Shown here: positions 17,375 to 28,537 of the stretch, in pieces | Position numbering within the stretch: position 1 is the first letter of the stretch | Layout of the letters: each line of letters opens with the position of its first letter | From: Phycisphaerales bacterium | GTDB taxonomy: Bacteria > Planctomycetota > Phycisphaerae > Phycisphaerales > UBA1924 | Reading direction: 5' to 3' | NCBI GenBank assembly: GCA_022843545.1 | Contig: JALHNL010000001.1 | Coordinates: forward strand, 1-64,000 | DNA length: 64,000 bases | Notes under the pieces: model-generated | What the model was told of the DNA's origin: nothing | The model's database searches: none | Seen by the model: the letters and a program-made list of their open reading frames with translations, nothing else | Translations under genes and position numbers: made by a program

Positions 17375-17392
17375 CGACTGATCGTACAGTCG
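17375..17392. promoter_or_regulatory. Inverted repeat upstream of acnA
   Basis: CGACTG-ATCGTA-CAGTCG is a perfect six-base inverted repeat with six-base spacer, 34 bases before the acnA start. TACAGT (17385-17390) inside it may be a -10 box. It could be an operator, but no regulator is identified. Confidence 0.35.
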
Positions 17393-17425
17393 GGGTAGTG
17401 TTCATCACCCTCCAGGAGCACACCC

Positions 17426-20221
<2,796 letters not shown>

Positions 20222-20239
20222 TCGCAGTAGACTCCCGAA

Positions 20240-20680
20240 ATGAACGCCCCGCCCGTCGCCTTCCCCGGTGCCGTCAACCGGCTCGTCCCCTACGTCCACG
20301 TCGCCGACGTTGACGCCTCGCTCGAGTTCTACGCAAAGCTGGGCTTCGCCCAACGCCACGCCATGCGCGACGCCAACGGCGCGTTCTGGGCCATGGCCCA
20401 CAGCGGCGGGGCCGAGATCATGTTCGCCCGCGCCGACGGCCCCGTCGACGCCCACCAGCAGGCCGTGCTCTTCTACATGTACACCGATCGCCTGATCGAC
20501 CTGCGTGCCAAGCTGCTGCGCGACGGTCTGCACGACGGCGGGAACTTCACCGGGGCGCCCGGCCCCGCCGGCGGGCGGCGCGTGGTCTTCGCGATCCAGC
20601 ACCCAGGTCACATGCCCGCCGGCGAAATGCGCATCGCCGATCCCGACGGTTACGTCATCCTCGTCGGCCAGTTGTCCTAG
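20240..20680 (+). CDS. VOC (glyoxalase/bleomycin resistance) family protein
   Basis: 146 residues. A beta-alpha-beta-beta-beta module NRLVPYVHVADVDASLEFYAKLGFAQRH is followed by AMAHSGGAEIMFARADG and a second module ending RIADPDGYVILVGQL, typical of VOC proteins. A metal ligand set is only partly visible (His of VHV, final Asp/Glu region), so the reaction cannot be named. TAGACT (20228-20233) lies six bases before the ATG. It sits 18 bases after acnA and 24 bases before recQ. Confidence 0.85.
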   Translation: MNAPPVAFPGAVNRLVPYVHVADVDASLEFYAKLGFAQRHAMRDANGAFWAMAHSGGAEIMFARADGPVDAHQQAVLFYMYTDRLIDLRAKLLRDGLHDGGNFTGAPGPAGGRRVVFAIQHPGHMPAGEMRIADPDGYVILVGQLS

Positions 20681-20704
20681 CCCCGCCGCGCGATACCCTG
20701 CCCG

Positions 20705-22960
20705 GTGGACCCGCGCCTCATTGAACCACTCAAAAAGCACTGGGGATTTGACTCCCTCCGCCCCCTCCAGGGCGAGTCCATCGCCGCCACCCTCGCCGGG
20801 CGCGACTCCCTCACCGTCCTCCCCACCGGCGGCGGCAAGAGCCTCTGCTATCAGTTGCCCCCGCTCGTGCTCAAGCGCCCCACGCTCGTCATCTCCCCGC
20901 TCATCGCGCTCATGAACGACCAGGTGGCCTCGCTCCGCGTCGCCGGCATCCCCGCCGCCGCTGTTCACAGCCAGATGAGCCCCGAAGATCGCGCCCAGGC
21001 CCGCGAGCTCGCCGCCTCAGGGCGCCTCCGCGTCCTGCTCACCTCCCCCGAGCGATTGCTCTCCCCCGGCTTTCTCGACTTCGTCGCCCGCCTCCGCCCC
21101 GGCGCCATCGCCATCGACGAAGCCCACTGCATCAGCCACTGGGGCCACGACTTCCGCCCCGAGTACCGCCAACTCGCCACCCTCCGCACCCACCCCGCTC
21201 TCGCCGCCCTTGGCGCGCCGCTGGGCGCCTACACCGCCACCGCCACCCCACGCGTCCAGCAGGACATCGTCGACCAGCTCGGCCTCCGCGACCCCGCCGT
21301 CCTCGTCGGCCGCTTCGACCGCCCCAACCTCACCTACCGCATCCAGCCCCGCGGCATGGTCCTCAAGCAGGTCATGGCCGCCATCCAGCGCCACCGCCGC
21401 CCCGTCGCCCGCGGCGTGCACGCCACCATCATCTACTGCCTCACCCGCAAGGAAACCAGCGCGCTCGCCTCCGACCTGTGCGCCAAGGGCTTCTCCGCCG
21501 CCGCCTACCACGCCGGCATGAACGCCGACGAACGCCGCCGCGTCGCCGACGACTTCCGCCGCGAACGCCTCGACATCGTCGTCGCCACCGTCGCCTTCGG
21601 CATGGGTATCGACCGCCCCGACGTCCGCCTCATCCTCCACGCCGGCCTCCCTGAGAGCATCGAGAGTTACCAGCAGCAGACCGGCCGCGCCGGGCGCGAC
21701 GGCCTCCCCGCCGAGTGCCTCCTGCTCTACTCCTCCGCCGACGTTGCCCGCTGGACGCGCCTCATCAACTCGCCCCCCGCCGAGGGCGAGCCCGCGCCCC
21801 CCGAGGTCATCGAGAGCCGTATGCAGCACCTCGCCGAGGTGCGCTCGCTCGCCGGCGGCGCACGCTGCCGCCACCGCGCCCTCAGCGAGCATTTCGGCCA
21901 GGCCTACCAACCCGCCGACCCCGATCGCGGATGCGCCGGCTGCGACGTCTGCCTCCGCGAACTGGCCGAACTCCCCGAGTCGCAAACCGTCGCCCGCAAG
22001 GTCCTCTCCTGCGTCGCGCGCATCACCCAGCGCGGTCCCGCCATGGGCGCGGGCCACGTCGCCGACGTGCTCATGGGCCGCCGCATCGCCACCGTCACCC
22101 AGCGCGGGCACGACCAGCTCTCCACCTTCGGCCTCCTCCCCGAGTTCGAGCGCGAGCGCGTCATCGGCTTCATCGACCAGCTCGTCGACGAAGGCTGCCT
22201 TGTCCGCGCGCCCGGCCAGTACCCCACCATCACCCTCGGCCACGCCGCCGCTGACGTCCTCCGCGACGAGCGGGTCGTCCGCCTCGTCGAGGCCGTGCTC
22301 CCCGAAGACGAACGCATCACCGACCGGCGCGAAGGCCTCACCACCGCCGAGTCCGAGGTGTTCGAAGCCCTCCGCCTCTGGCGCCGCCAGACCGCCGAGA
22401 CCCGCGGCGTACCCCCTTTCGTCATCTTCGCCGACACCGTGCTCGAAGAACTCTCCCGCTGCCGCCCCGCCTCGCCCGAAACCCTCATCAACATCCGCGG
22501 CGTGGGCACCCGCAAGGCCGAGGCCTTCGGCGCCGGCGTGCTCGCCGTCATCGCCGAGGTCGCCGCCCGCCTCAGCCTTCCCCTCGACGCCGCCCCCGGC
22601 TCGCGCCCGCGAAGCCTCAAGCCCCCGCCCGCCGCCGGCCTCAGCAGCGGAGCCGAAGCCGCCGCCGAACACTTCCGCCGCGGCGCCCCCGTGCTGGATG
22701 TCGCCGAAGCCATGGGCCGCAAGCCCTCCACCGTCAGCGGCTACCTCACCGAGTGGATCCAGTCCGAGCGCCCCAAGTCCGTCGCCCCCTGGGTCCCGCC
22801 CGCCCTCTACGAGCGCATCGACGCCGCCGCCCGCGAACTGAAGACCGACCGGCTCGGGCCGATCAAGCAGCACCTGGAAGCGGACGGCTCGGGCGAGGTG
22901 CCCTTCGACCAGATCCGCATCGTCATGACGCACCGACGCGTCGCCACGCAACGCCCCTAA
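20705..22960 (+). CDS. recQ: ATP-dependent DNA helicase RecQ
   Basis: 751 residues. Superfamily 2 helicase: Walker A TGGGKS (41-46), DEAH (138-141) in AIDEAHCISHWGHDFRPEY, motif V-VI in VATVAFGMGIDRPDVR and YQQQTGRAGRDG. The RecQ zinc cluster follows (C-x16-24-C-x2-C-x2-C in CRHRALSEHFGQ...RGCAGCDVC), then the RQC winged helix and an HRDC domain (FVIFADTVLEELSRCRPAS...IRGVGTRKAEAFG). The last 130 residues add a helix-turn-helix segment (FRRGAPVLDVAEAMGRKPSTVSGYLTEWI), as in the RecQ subgroup with a C-terminal HTH. Start GTG 20705 has TACCCT (20694-20699) five bases upstream and no Shine-Dalgarno. Confidence 0.95.
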   Translation: MDPRLIEPLKKHWGFDSLRPLQGESIAATLAGRDSLTVLPTGGGKSLCYQLPPLVLKRPTLVISPLIALMNDQVASLRVAGIPAAAVHSQMSPEDRAQARELAASGRLRVLLTSPERLLSPGFLDFVARLRPGAIAIDEAHCISHWGHDFRPEYRQLATLRTHPALAALGAPLGAYTATATPRVQQDIVDQLGLRDPAVLVGRFDRPNLTYRIQPRGMVLKQVMAAIQRHRRPVARGVHATIIYCLTRKETSALASDLCAKGFSAAAYHAGMNADERRRVADDFRRERLDIVVATVAFGMGIDRPDVRLILHAGLPESIESYQQQTGRAGRDGLPAECLLLYSSADVARWTRLINSPPAEGEPAPPEVIESRMQHLAEVRSLAGGARCRHRALSEHFGQAYQPADPDRGCAGCDVCLRELAELPESQTVARKVLSCVARITQRGPAMGAGHVADVLMGRRIATVTQRGHDQLSTFGLLPEFERERVIGFIDQLVDEGCLVRAPGQYPTITLGHAAADVLRDERVVRLVEAVLPEDERITDRREGLTTAESEVFEALRLWRRQTAETRGVPPFVIFADTVLEELSRCRPASPETLINIRGVGTRKAEAFGAGVLAVIAEVAARLSLPLDAAPGSRPRSLKPPPAAGLSSGAEAAAEHFRRGAPVLDVAEAMGRKPSTVSGYLTEWIQSERPKSVAPWVPPALYERIDAAARELKTDRLGPIKQHLEADGSGEVPFDQIRIVMTHRRVATQRP

Positions 22961-22969
22961 TACTCCCCC

Positions 22970-23446
22970 ATGGACTTCGAACTCGTCAAGGTGCTCCTCC
23001 AGGCCCTCTCCTCCTTCGCCATCTTCGGCGGCCTCATCTACACCGCCGTGCAGTTCAAGAAAAACCGCGAGGCCCAGCACTTCGCCAACTTCGCCAAACT
23101 CGTCGAACTCCAGATGCACCTCCGCGAGATGCGCGTCACCGACCCCTCGCTCGCCGACGTCTACCGCCACGATGTCGAGGCCGCCGGCCCGCCCGAAGAA
23201 ATCCGCCGCTACTTCTTCAACCTCATGCAGGTCGCCGTCTTTGAGATCGTCTGGTACGGCCGCTCGCGCGGGCAGGTGCCGCAGGATTACTACCAGTCGT
23301 GGGAGCGCCGCATGCGCGAGATCGCCGCCGAGCCCTCCTTCCGCAAGATGATGACCTCCGCGAGCATGAAGATCATGCACGACGACTTCCAGCGCCTCAT
23401 GCTCGAAATGGTCAAGACCACCACCCCGCGCGGCCCCGCGGCCTGA
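22970..23446 (+). CDS. Membrane-anchored hypothetical protein
   Basis: 158 residues. One N-terminal transmembrane helix (about 8-28, LLQALSSFAIFGGLIYTAVQF) is followed by KKNREAQHFANFAKLVELQMHLREM and a helical soluble domain. The arrangement resembles small bacterial proteins with an N-terminal anchor and a signal-sensing or scaffold helix bundle, but I recognise no named family with certainty. It begins nine bases after recQ, so it is probably the last gene of the acnA-VOC-recQ run. Confidence 0.72.
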   Translation: MDFELVKVLLQALSSFAIFGGLIYTAVQFKKNREAQHFANFAKLVELQMHLREMRVTDPSLADVYRHDVEAAGPPEEIRRYFFNLMQVAVFEIVWYGRSRGQVPQDYYQSWERRMREIAAEPSFRKMMTSASMKIMHDDFQRLMLEMVKTTTPRGPAA

Positions 23447-23561
23447 TCCCCTCGCCCTCGCACCCGGACACATCCCACGCGCACGCCGTGCCGCGCCGCC
23501 ACAGATTCCGGGGAGTTTCCGCGCCGCGCTCACAATCGACACACTCAGCCCCCTAAGGCAC

Positions 23562-23590
23562 TTGCACGCGTCCGCGCGTTCCATTACAGT
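23562..23590 (+). promoter_or_regulatory. Candidate sigma-70 promoter of amtB
   Basis: TTGCAC (23562-23567), a 17-base spacer and TACAGT (23585-23590), 43 bases before the amtB ATG. The -10 matches TATAAT at four of six positions and the -35 matches TTGACA at three. No sigma-54 -24/-12 element was found in this spacer. Confidence 0.4.
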
Positions 23591-23633
23591 CCGCCCGCCC
23601 CGAGCCTGACCCGGGGCCTGGAGGGAGATCGAC

Positions 23634-24932
23634 ATGCTTGCTCTGTTCGCCGCCGAGCCCCCGAAGATCGACTCGGGCGGCACCGCCTGGATGCTCATGA
23701 GCTCCGCGCTCGTGCTCGTCATGGTCCCCGGCCTCGCCCTCTTCTACGCCGGCATGGTCAGACGCAAAAACGTCCTCACCACGATGATGCAGTCCTTCGT
23801 CGCCATGGCCGTCATCGGCGTGCAGTGGGTCACCGTCGGCTACATGCTCGCCTTCGGCCAGACCGCCGGGGGCATCGTGGGGTGGGAGCCGCGGCTGCTG
23901 GGTCTGTGGGGCGTGGACTGGCACGCGATGTACGGCGACAAAGGCATCCCCGAGCTCGCCTTCGTCATGTTCCAGGGCAAGTTCGCGATCATCACGCCCG
24001 CGCTCATCGCCGGCGCCGTCGCCGAGCGCATGAAGTTCTCCACCTACATCGTCTTCATTCTCGTCTGGACCACCTTCGTCTACTGCCCGCTGGCCCACTG
24101 GGTCTGGTCCCCCGATGGCTGGCTCTTCAAGATGGGCGTCCTCGACTTCGCGGGGGGCACCGTCGTCCACATCTCCGCCGGCTTCTCCGCCCTCGTCCTC
24201 GCCCTCATGATCGGCAAACGCCGCGACTACCTCCCCGGCCTCGCCACCGAGGGCTTCGTCATCCTCCCCCACAACCTCACCATGACCCTTCTGGGCGCGG
24301 GCCTCCTCTGGTTCGGCTGGTTCGGCTTCAACGCCGGCTCCGCCGTCGCCGTCGAGTTCCCCGTCTCCGGGTTCTCCGCCGCGCTGGCCTTCACCACTAC
24401 GCAAACCTGCGCCGCAGCCGCCGGCTTCACGTGGCTCATGATCGAGTGGGTCCACAACGGCAAACCCACCAGCCTGGGCCTCGCCTCGGGGATCGTCGCG
24501 GGTCTCGTCGCCGTCACGCCCGCCGCGGGCCACATCCAGCCCTGGTCCGCCGCCATCCTGGGCGTCTTGGCCTCCGTCGTCTGCTTCCTCGCCGTGCGCG
24601 CCAAGAACAGGTTCGGTTACGACGACACGCTCGACGCCTTCGGCGTCCACGGCATCGGCGGCCTCCTCGGCGCGCTCGCCACCGGCATCTTCTGCATCTA
24701 CAACATCGCCGGCGAAGCCAACCAGGGCCTCGTCTTCGGCCAGACCACGCAGATCGGCCTCCAGGCCCTCGGCGCCGCCACCGGCATCGGCATGGCGGTC
24801 TTCGGCACGCTGCTCATCGGCGGCCTCCTCAACGTCACCATGGGCCTGCGCTGCTCGCCCGAAGAGGAACGCGACGGGCAGGACCTCTCGGTGCACGGCG
24901 AGCGCGGGTATCACCAGGACATCGGGTCGTAG
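23634..24932 (+). CDS. amtB: Ammonium transporter (Amt family)
   Basis: 432 residues, about eleven transmembrane helices; conducts NH4+/NH3 across the inner membrane. The pore twin histidines are H179 (GGTVVHISAGFSALV) and H339 (DAFGVHGIGG), with D171 upstream (LDFAGG) as in E. coli AmtB. The N-terminal ALFYAGMVRRKNVL and the cytoplasmic tail RCSPEEERDGQDLSVHGERGYH are family hallmarks. ATG 23634 has GAGGGAG (23621-23627) upstream. Order is amtB then PII (93 bases apart), the reverse of E. coli. A short N-terminal stretch before the first helix could be a cleaved signal. Confidence 0.96.
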   Translation: MLALFAAEPPKIDSGGTAWMLMSSALVLVMVPGLALFYAGMVRRKNVLTTMMQSFVAMAVIGVQWVTVGYMLAFGQTAGGIVGWEPRLLGLWGVDWHAMYGDKGIPELAFVMFQGKFAIITPALIAGAVAERMKFSTYIVFILVWTTFVYCPLAHWVWSPDGWLFKMGVLDFAGGTVVHISAGFSALVLALMIGKRRDYLPGLATEGFVILPHNLTMTLLGAGLLWFGWFGFNAGSAVAVEFPVSGFSAALAFTTTQTCAAAAGFTWLMIEWVHNGKPTSLGLASGIVAGLVAVTPAAGHIQPWSAAILGVLASVVCFLAVRAKNRFGYDDTLDAFGVHGIGGLLGALATGIFCIYNIAGEANQGLVFGQTTQIGLQALGAATGIGMAVFGTLLIGGLLNVTMGLRCSPEEERDGQDLSVHGERGYHQDIGS

Positions 24933-25025
24933 CGGGCCGGGCCGGTGCGCCCATGACCGCGCCGCTCCACTCGCGGCCTTGCCCCGCTCTCTTTCGCCTC
25001 TTGCCCCGATCTGACAGGAACGACC

Positions 25026-25376
25026 ATGAAGCTCATCATCGCGATCATCAGGCCCGAGCGGCTCGAAGCGGTGCAGACCGAACTTCGCAAAGTGCTCGAC
25101 GAGAACGACAACTACCGCCTCACCGTCCAGGCCGTCGAGGGCCACGGCGCGCAGCAGGGCGAGGTGCAGTACTTCCGCGGCCAAGCCATCCGCCCTCGCC
25201 TGATCCCCAAACTCCAGATCACGCTGGGGCTCAACGACGACTACGTCACCCGCGCCGTCGACGCCATCTGCGCCGGCGCCCGCTCGGGCTCGGTGGGCGA
25301 CGGCAAGATCTTCGTCATGCCCCTCGAAGACTGCATCCGCATCCGGACGGGCGAGCGCGGGGGGAAGGCGATCTGA
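25026..25376 (+). CDS. glnK: P-II nitrogen regulatory protein
   Basis: 116 residues. PII fold with MKLIIAIIRPERLEAV, T-loop EGHGAQQGEVQYFRGQAIRPRL, LIPKLQITL and the B-loop/C-terminal GSVGDGKIFVMPLEDCIRIRTGERGGKAI. By linkage it should gate AmtB according to ATP/2-oxoglutarate. The T-loop residue equivalent to the uridylylated Tyr51 of E. coli GlnB is Ile55 here, and Tyr46 is Phe50, so control by uridylylation at that site is unlikely. It has four more residues before the T-loop (LDENDNYR). A Shine-Dalgarno AGGAA (25016-25020) precedes the ATG. Its stop codon is the first three bases of a dispersed repeat. Confidence 0.94.
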   Translation: MKLIIAIIRPERLEAVQTELRKVLDENDNYRLTVQAVEGHGAQQGEVQYFRGQAIRPRLIPKLQITLGLNDDYVTRAVDAICAGARSGSVGDGKIFVMPLEDCIRIRTGERGGKAI

Positions 25377-25402
25377 TCGAAGAAGGGACGGAGGGATGAA
25401 GG
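25374..25402 (+). repeat. Dispersed purine-rich repeat starting at the glnK stop codon
   Basis: TGATCGAAGAAGGGAC followed by RGAGGGAYGAAGG. The same sequence occurs on the minus strand at 30210-30182, with 27 of 29 bases identical, and there too its first three bases are the stop codon of the preceding gene (oppB). Confidence 0.8.
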
Positions 25403-25478
25403 CGGAGAGGGGGATGCTCCGCGGGCGGGGCGTTGACGGGACGCGAAGCGGGAGCGAGGGGGCTTCTCCTGGGTACCG

Positions 25479-25520
25479 CCCCCCCACCTCACCCCCACCC
25501 CCCACCCCCCACCCCCTCTC
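25479..25520. repeat. C-rich low-complexity tract
   Basis: Runs of five to seven C separated by single A or CT, similar in kind to the tract inside the glycosyltransferase gene (26774-26813). Slippage-prone; possibly able to form G-quadruplex on the other strand. Confidence 0.7.
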
Positions 25521-25575
25521 GGGGCTCCGGCACCGTCTGGCCCGGACGGACTGCGTACATCGCGTTCGATCGGGC

Positions 25576-25785
25576 GTGTCCAGGCGGCCCGGACGCGAGG
25601 AAAGACGCCCTTTCCCCGTGTCTCGGTCGCTGAGACACGAGGAAAAACTCCTTTTCCCCGCGATTCAGTCGCTGAGACACGAGGAAAAACTGTTTTGGCG
25701 CGTGTCTCAGCCGCTGAATCACGGCCTGAAGGAGTTTTTCCTCGTGATTCAGAGGCTGAATCACGGGCAAACGCGACGATTCCCC
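25576..25785. repeat. Array of five 42-bp units, each of two 21-bp dyads
   Basis: Units start at 25576, 25618, 25660, 25702 and 25744, an exact 42-base period. Each unit is a 21-base dyad followed by a 21-base partner. The first dyad is GTGTCTC-N7-GAGACAC in unit 2 and GTGATTCAG-N3-CTGAATCAC in unit 5. Units 3 and 4 are mosaics of the two arm types. The partner is GAGGAAAAACT-CCTTTTCCCC in unit 2 and its near reverse complement (GGAGTTTTTCCTC) in unit 4. The array lies between glnK and the 3' end of the glycosyltransferase gene. Confidence 0.85.
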
Positions 25786-25945
25786 GCCGGATCGCCGGAT
25801 AACCCGCCGCTTTCGCGCCGAACCTGCGCGAACGCGCCGGGCACCACGACACCACCGCGCGAAGGCCCGCGCCAACCATCGCGAACCCGGCCCGGGCCGA
25901 AGCGACCACGGGACCGGATAACCACCCGGCGGTCATCCGTGGTCG

Positions 25946-27097
25946 TCACTCCCGATACGCCCCCAGCACCTGCCTCACATACCCGCTCGCCAGCCGCTGC
26001 GTCTGCACGTACTGCCGGGCCGACGCCGCGAGCGTCGCCGCCTGCGCCGGGGTGTGGATCACGCCGGTCAGCGCGGCGCTCACGTCGGTGGCCGCGGGGC
26101 CGATCAGCCGCGCGGTCCGCCCATCCTGCAGGCACGACACCATCGGGTCCGGGCGCGCGATCACCGCCATGCCCGAGGCCATCGCGTCCAGCACGATCGT
26201 CCGCGCCGCGCCCGACGCGTCGGCGATCAGCAAAATGTCCGCCTGCACCACCAGTTCGCGCTGCCCTTCGATCGTCGGCAGCACCGTCAGCCGCCCCTCC
26301 AGCCCCAGCCGCTGGCACCACGCAAAGATCGGCATCGCGCTCGCCAGGTCGGCGCCCACGAACAGCATGAGTTCCGGCACGCTCGCCGCCGCCAGCGCCA
26401 GGCCCTCCAGCGCGGAGCGCACCGCCGCCGGATCATCGCGACCCGCCAGCATCACCACCGACGTGCTGTCGCGCGGCGCGCTCCAGTCGCGCGCGCGAGC
26501 CGGAACGTGCACGCCCCAGAACCCCGGCGCGGCCCTCACGCCCCGCGGCCACCGCCCCGCGCCGCGCTGCATCTCGCCCAGCAGCGGCTCATCCGCGCAC
26601 AGGCACCGCACCTCAAGACCCAGATTCGCCGCCGACGCCGCCGCCCGCGCCGCCTGCGGCCACACCCGCGTGGAGTCCACCTCGATCACCAACTTCGCCC
26701 CCACGCGCCGGGCCAGATCAGCCGCGAACGCCCACGACTCAGGACCAAAGGCGTGGACCACGTCCAGCACGCGCCCCCCCCCCCCCACCCCCACCCCCAC
26801 CCCCACCCCCCCCGCCACACCCACCGGCACGTCCTCGCTCGCCGCGGCGAGCCGAACGCGATCAAGCAGCGAACTCACCCGCAGCCCGCGCGTCAGCGGC
26901 AGCCCGCGCAGGGCGCAGGGCAACGGCGTGCTGTACACCCCGGGCAATTCCTCGCCGGCGGCGCGGACCTCGCCGGCTTCGCGCGGCAGGGCGTGGAACA
27001 GGCGGTACCCCTCGTCGGCCAGGCCCATTTCCAGCCGGTCCAGCAGCACCCGCTCGCGGGCCAGGAAGGCACGGTCTGGAAGCATGAGGGCACGCAC
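25946..27097 (-). CDS. Glycosyltransferase (GT-B, family 4-like)
   Basis: 383 residues. The C-terminal half has the GT-B donor-binding pattern VVMLAGRDDPAAVRSALEGL, RLTVLPTIEGQRELVVQADILLIAD and VLDAMASGMAVIARPDPMVSCLQDGRTARLI (E/D-x7-E-like region partly degenerate). The N-terminal half ends with VVHAFGPESWAFAADLARRVGAKLVIEVDS. It probably transfers a sugar in envelope polysaccharide or glycan synthesis; no neighbouring polysaccharide genes help. A Gly/Val-rich insertion near residue 95-108 is encoded by a long homopolymeric tract and may make the gene phase-variable. Start GTG 27097 has GGAG six bases upstream; ATG 27085 is the alternative. Confidence 0.78.
   Translation of the reverse strand: MRALMLPDRAFLARERVLLDRLEMGLADEGYRLFHALPREAGEVRAAGEELPGVYSTPLPCALRGLPLTRGLRVSSLLDRVRLAAASEDVPVGVAGGVGVGVGVGGGGRVLDVVHAFGPESWAFAADLARRVGAKLVIEVDSTRVWPQAARAAASAANLGLEVRCLCADEPLLGEMQRGAGRWPRGVRAAPGFWGVHVPARARDWSAPRDSTSVVMLAGRDDPAAVRSALEGLALAAASVPELMLFVGADLASAMPIFAWCQRLGLEGRLTVLPTIEGQRELVVQADILLIADASGAARTIVLDAMASGMAVIARPDPMVSCLQDGRTARLIGPAATDVSAALTGVIHTPAQAATLAASARQYVQTQRLASGYVRQVLGAYRE
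26774..26813 (-). repeat. Homopolymeric G tract inside glycosyltransferase gene
   Basis: On the coding (minus) strand an 8-G run, three 5-G runs separated by single T, a further 5-G run and a 13-G run (26774-26786). It encodes the Gly/Val-rich segment. Length change by one or two bases would shift the reading frame of the downstream catalytic domain. Confidence 0.85.
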
Positions 27098-27355
27098 GCA
27101 GGACTCCGAAGCTGGTCTAACCCGAAGAGGGCATTTTGGCGTGAATCACCGGTGGACAACGCCCGCTCGCCCCCGGATGCCGGCTAGCCGGTCAGGGGCA
27201 TGGCCGACCCGAACGATTGGCGCAAGGCCACACGGCGACATGACTTGCGCCTTGTCTATCGGCCCAAGGGGCTTCCCCGGAACACGCGATCTGGGGTCCG
27301 GGCCGGTCGGCGGCCGCCCCGGGTGGAAAAGACTGTGGACAAAGGCGGAAGCCTG

Positions 27356-28519
27356 TCAGGACGGCGTGACCGGCGGGCCGCCCTTGGTGGGGTCGTCGGC
27401 GATGCGGTAGTCCAGGTCCGGCGCTCGGCTTTCGTGCCCCTCGACGGCCTTGGTCCGCCACACGCCCACCCAGTGGTTCTTCTTGACCTCCTGGAGGTAG
27501 TAGTCGCCGGCCGGGCCGGCGTGGGGCGTGAGGTCGGCCGGGGGCTTGTGCCAGGGCCACCAGGGACGGACGCCCGCCTCCGCGCCGGGGAGTTTGCGGA
27601 ACTGGCTCTCGTCGTCGACGACTTCGCGGATGGTGACGAGGCGGTTGACCTTGGTGCGCGTCGCGGGGATGCTGCGGAGCAGGCCGCGGGTGTAGGGATG
27701 CATCGGATTGTCGAAGAGCTCGAAGACCGTGGCGTACTCGACGATGCGGCCGGCGTACATGACGGCGACGACGTCGGCGTTCTCGGCGACCACGCCCAGC
27801 GCGTGGGTGATGAGCATGATCGCCATCTGCCGCTCGGCCTGCAGCGAGCGGAGCAGTTCGAGGATCTGGGCCTGGATGGTGACGTCGAGCGCGGTGGTGG
27901 GCTCGTCGGCGAGGAGCAGTTTGGGCTGGCAGGCCAGGGCCATGGAGATCATGACGCGCTGGCGCATGCCGCCGGAGAACTGGTGCGGGTAGGCCTTGAG
28001 GCGCTGCTCGGGCTGGGGGATGCCCACTTCCTTCATGGCCTGGATGGCGATGGCCTGAGCCTCGGAGCGGCTGACTTTCTGGTGCAGGAGGATGGCTTCG
28101 AGAATCTGATCGCCGATGGTGTAGACGGGATTCAGGGAGCTCATGGGCTCCTGGAAGATCATGGCGATTTCGTTGCCGCGGACGCGGCGGATCTCGCGCT
28201 CGTTCATCGTGAGCAGGTCGCGCGGGCCGTCGTCGGTCTGGAAGGTGATCTTGCCGCGGTCAAAGCGGCCCGGCGGGCGCGGGACCAGGTGCAGCATGCT
28301 CATGGCGCTGACGGACTTGCCGCAGCCCGACTCGCCCACGACGGCGAGCGTCTGCCGCGGGTAGATGGCCATGCGGACGCCGTCAACGGCCTGGATGCGC
28401 GGCCCGCCGCGGTTGTCGAAGGACACGGCGAGGTCATCGACGCGGATGAGCGGCGAAGACTCGTCGAGGCGGCGGTGCGTCTTGCGGCTGACGGGTTGGG
28501 GGGGGGTGGAGGTGGTCAT
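27356..28519 (-). CDS. Oligopeptide-type ABC transporter ATP-binding protein
   Basis: 387 residues, OppD/DppD type. Walker [10 protein letters not shown]-loop [17 protein letters not shown], signature [11 protein letters not shown], Walker [15 protein letters not shown] and switch His in LITHALGVV. The C-terminal peptide-transporter extension ([18 protein letters not shown]) normally carries Cys residues of an Fe-S motif in OppD homologues; none is evident here. It is the last gene of the importer operon and no OppF-like second ATPase follows, so this subunit may form a homodimer or pair with one encoded elsewhere. Start ATG 28519; a TTG two codons upstream is less likely. Confidence 0.93.
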   Translation of the reverse strand: MTTSTPPQPVSRKTHRRLDESSPLIRVDDLAVSFDNRGGPRIQAVDGVRMAIYPRQTLAVVGESGCGKSVSAMSMLHLVPRPPGRFDRGKITFQTDDGPRDLLTMNEREIRRVRGNEIAMIFQEPMSSLNPVYTIGDQILEAILLHQKVSRSEAQAIAIQAMKEVGIPQPEQRLKAYPHQFSGGMRQRVMISMALACQPKLLLADEPTTALDVTIQAQILELLRSLQAERQMAIMLITHALGVVAENADVVAVMYAGRIVEYATVFELFDNPMHPYTRGLLRSIPATRTKVNRLVTIREVVDDESQFRKLPGAEAGVRPWWPWHKPPADLTPHAGPAGDYYLQEVKKNHWVGVWRTKAVEGHESRAPDLDYRIADDPTKGGPPVTPS

Positions 28520-28537
28520 GATCAATCTGCCGATGGG

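Larger units (their letters stand above)
25377..25945. other. 569-base non-coding region rich in repeats
   Basis: No credible gene. It contains the tail of the stop-anchored repeat (to 25402), a G/A-rich segment, a C-rich low-complexity tract of CCCCCA units (25479-25520) and the 42-bp dyad array (25576-25785). Open frames run through on both strands only because the array period is a multiple of three. Confidence 0.7.

Noticed and set aside
23447-23633. A sigma-54 promoter and NtrC sites before amtB
   Set aside because: GGCAC and TTGCA are adjacent rather than separated by the five-base spacing of a -24/-12 element. A sigma-70-like pair fits better.
25576-25785. The 42-bp array as a CRISPR
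   Set aside because: There are no unique spacers: both halves of each unit are conserved, dyad-symmetric and related to each other. No cas gene is present in the window.
25396-26370. A repeat protein encoded through the 42-bp array (14-residue repeats)
   Set aside because: Frames are open on both strands because 42 is a multiple of three. The plus frame runs on antisense through the glycosyltransferase gene and has no ribosome site of its own.
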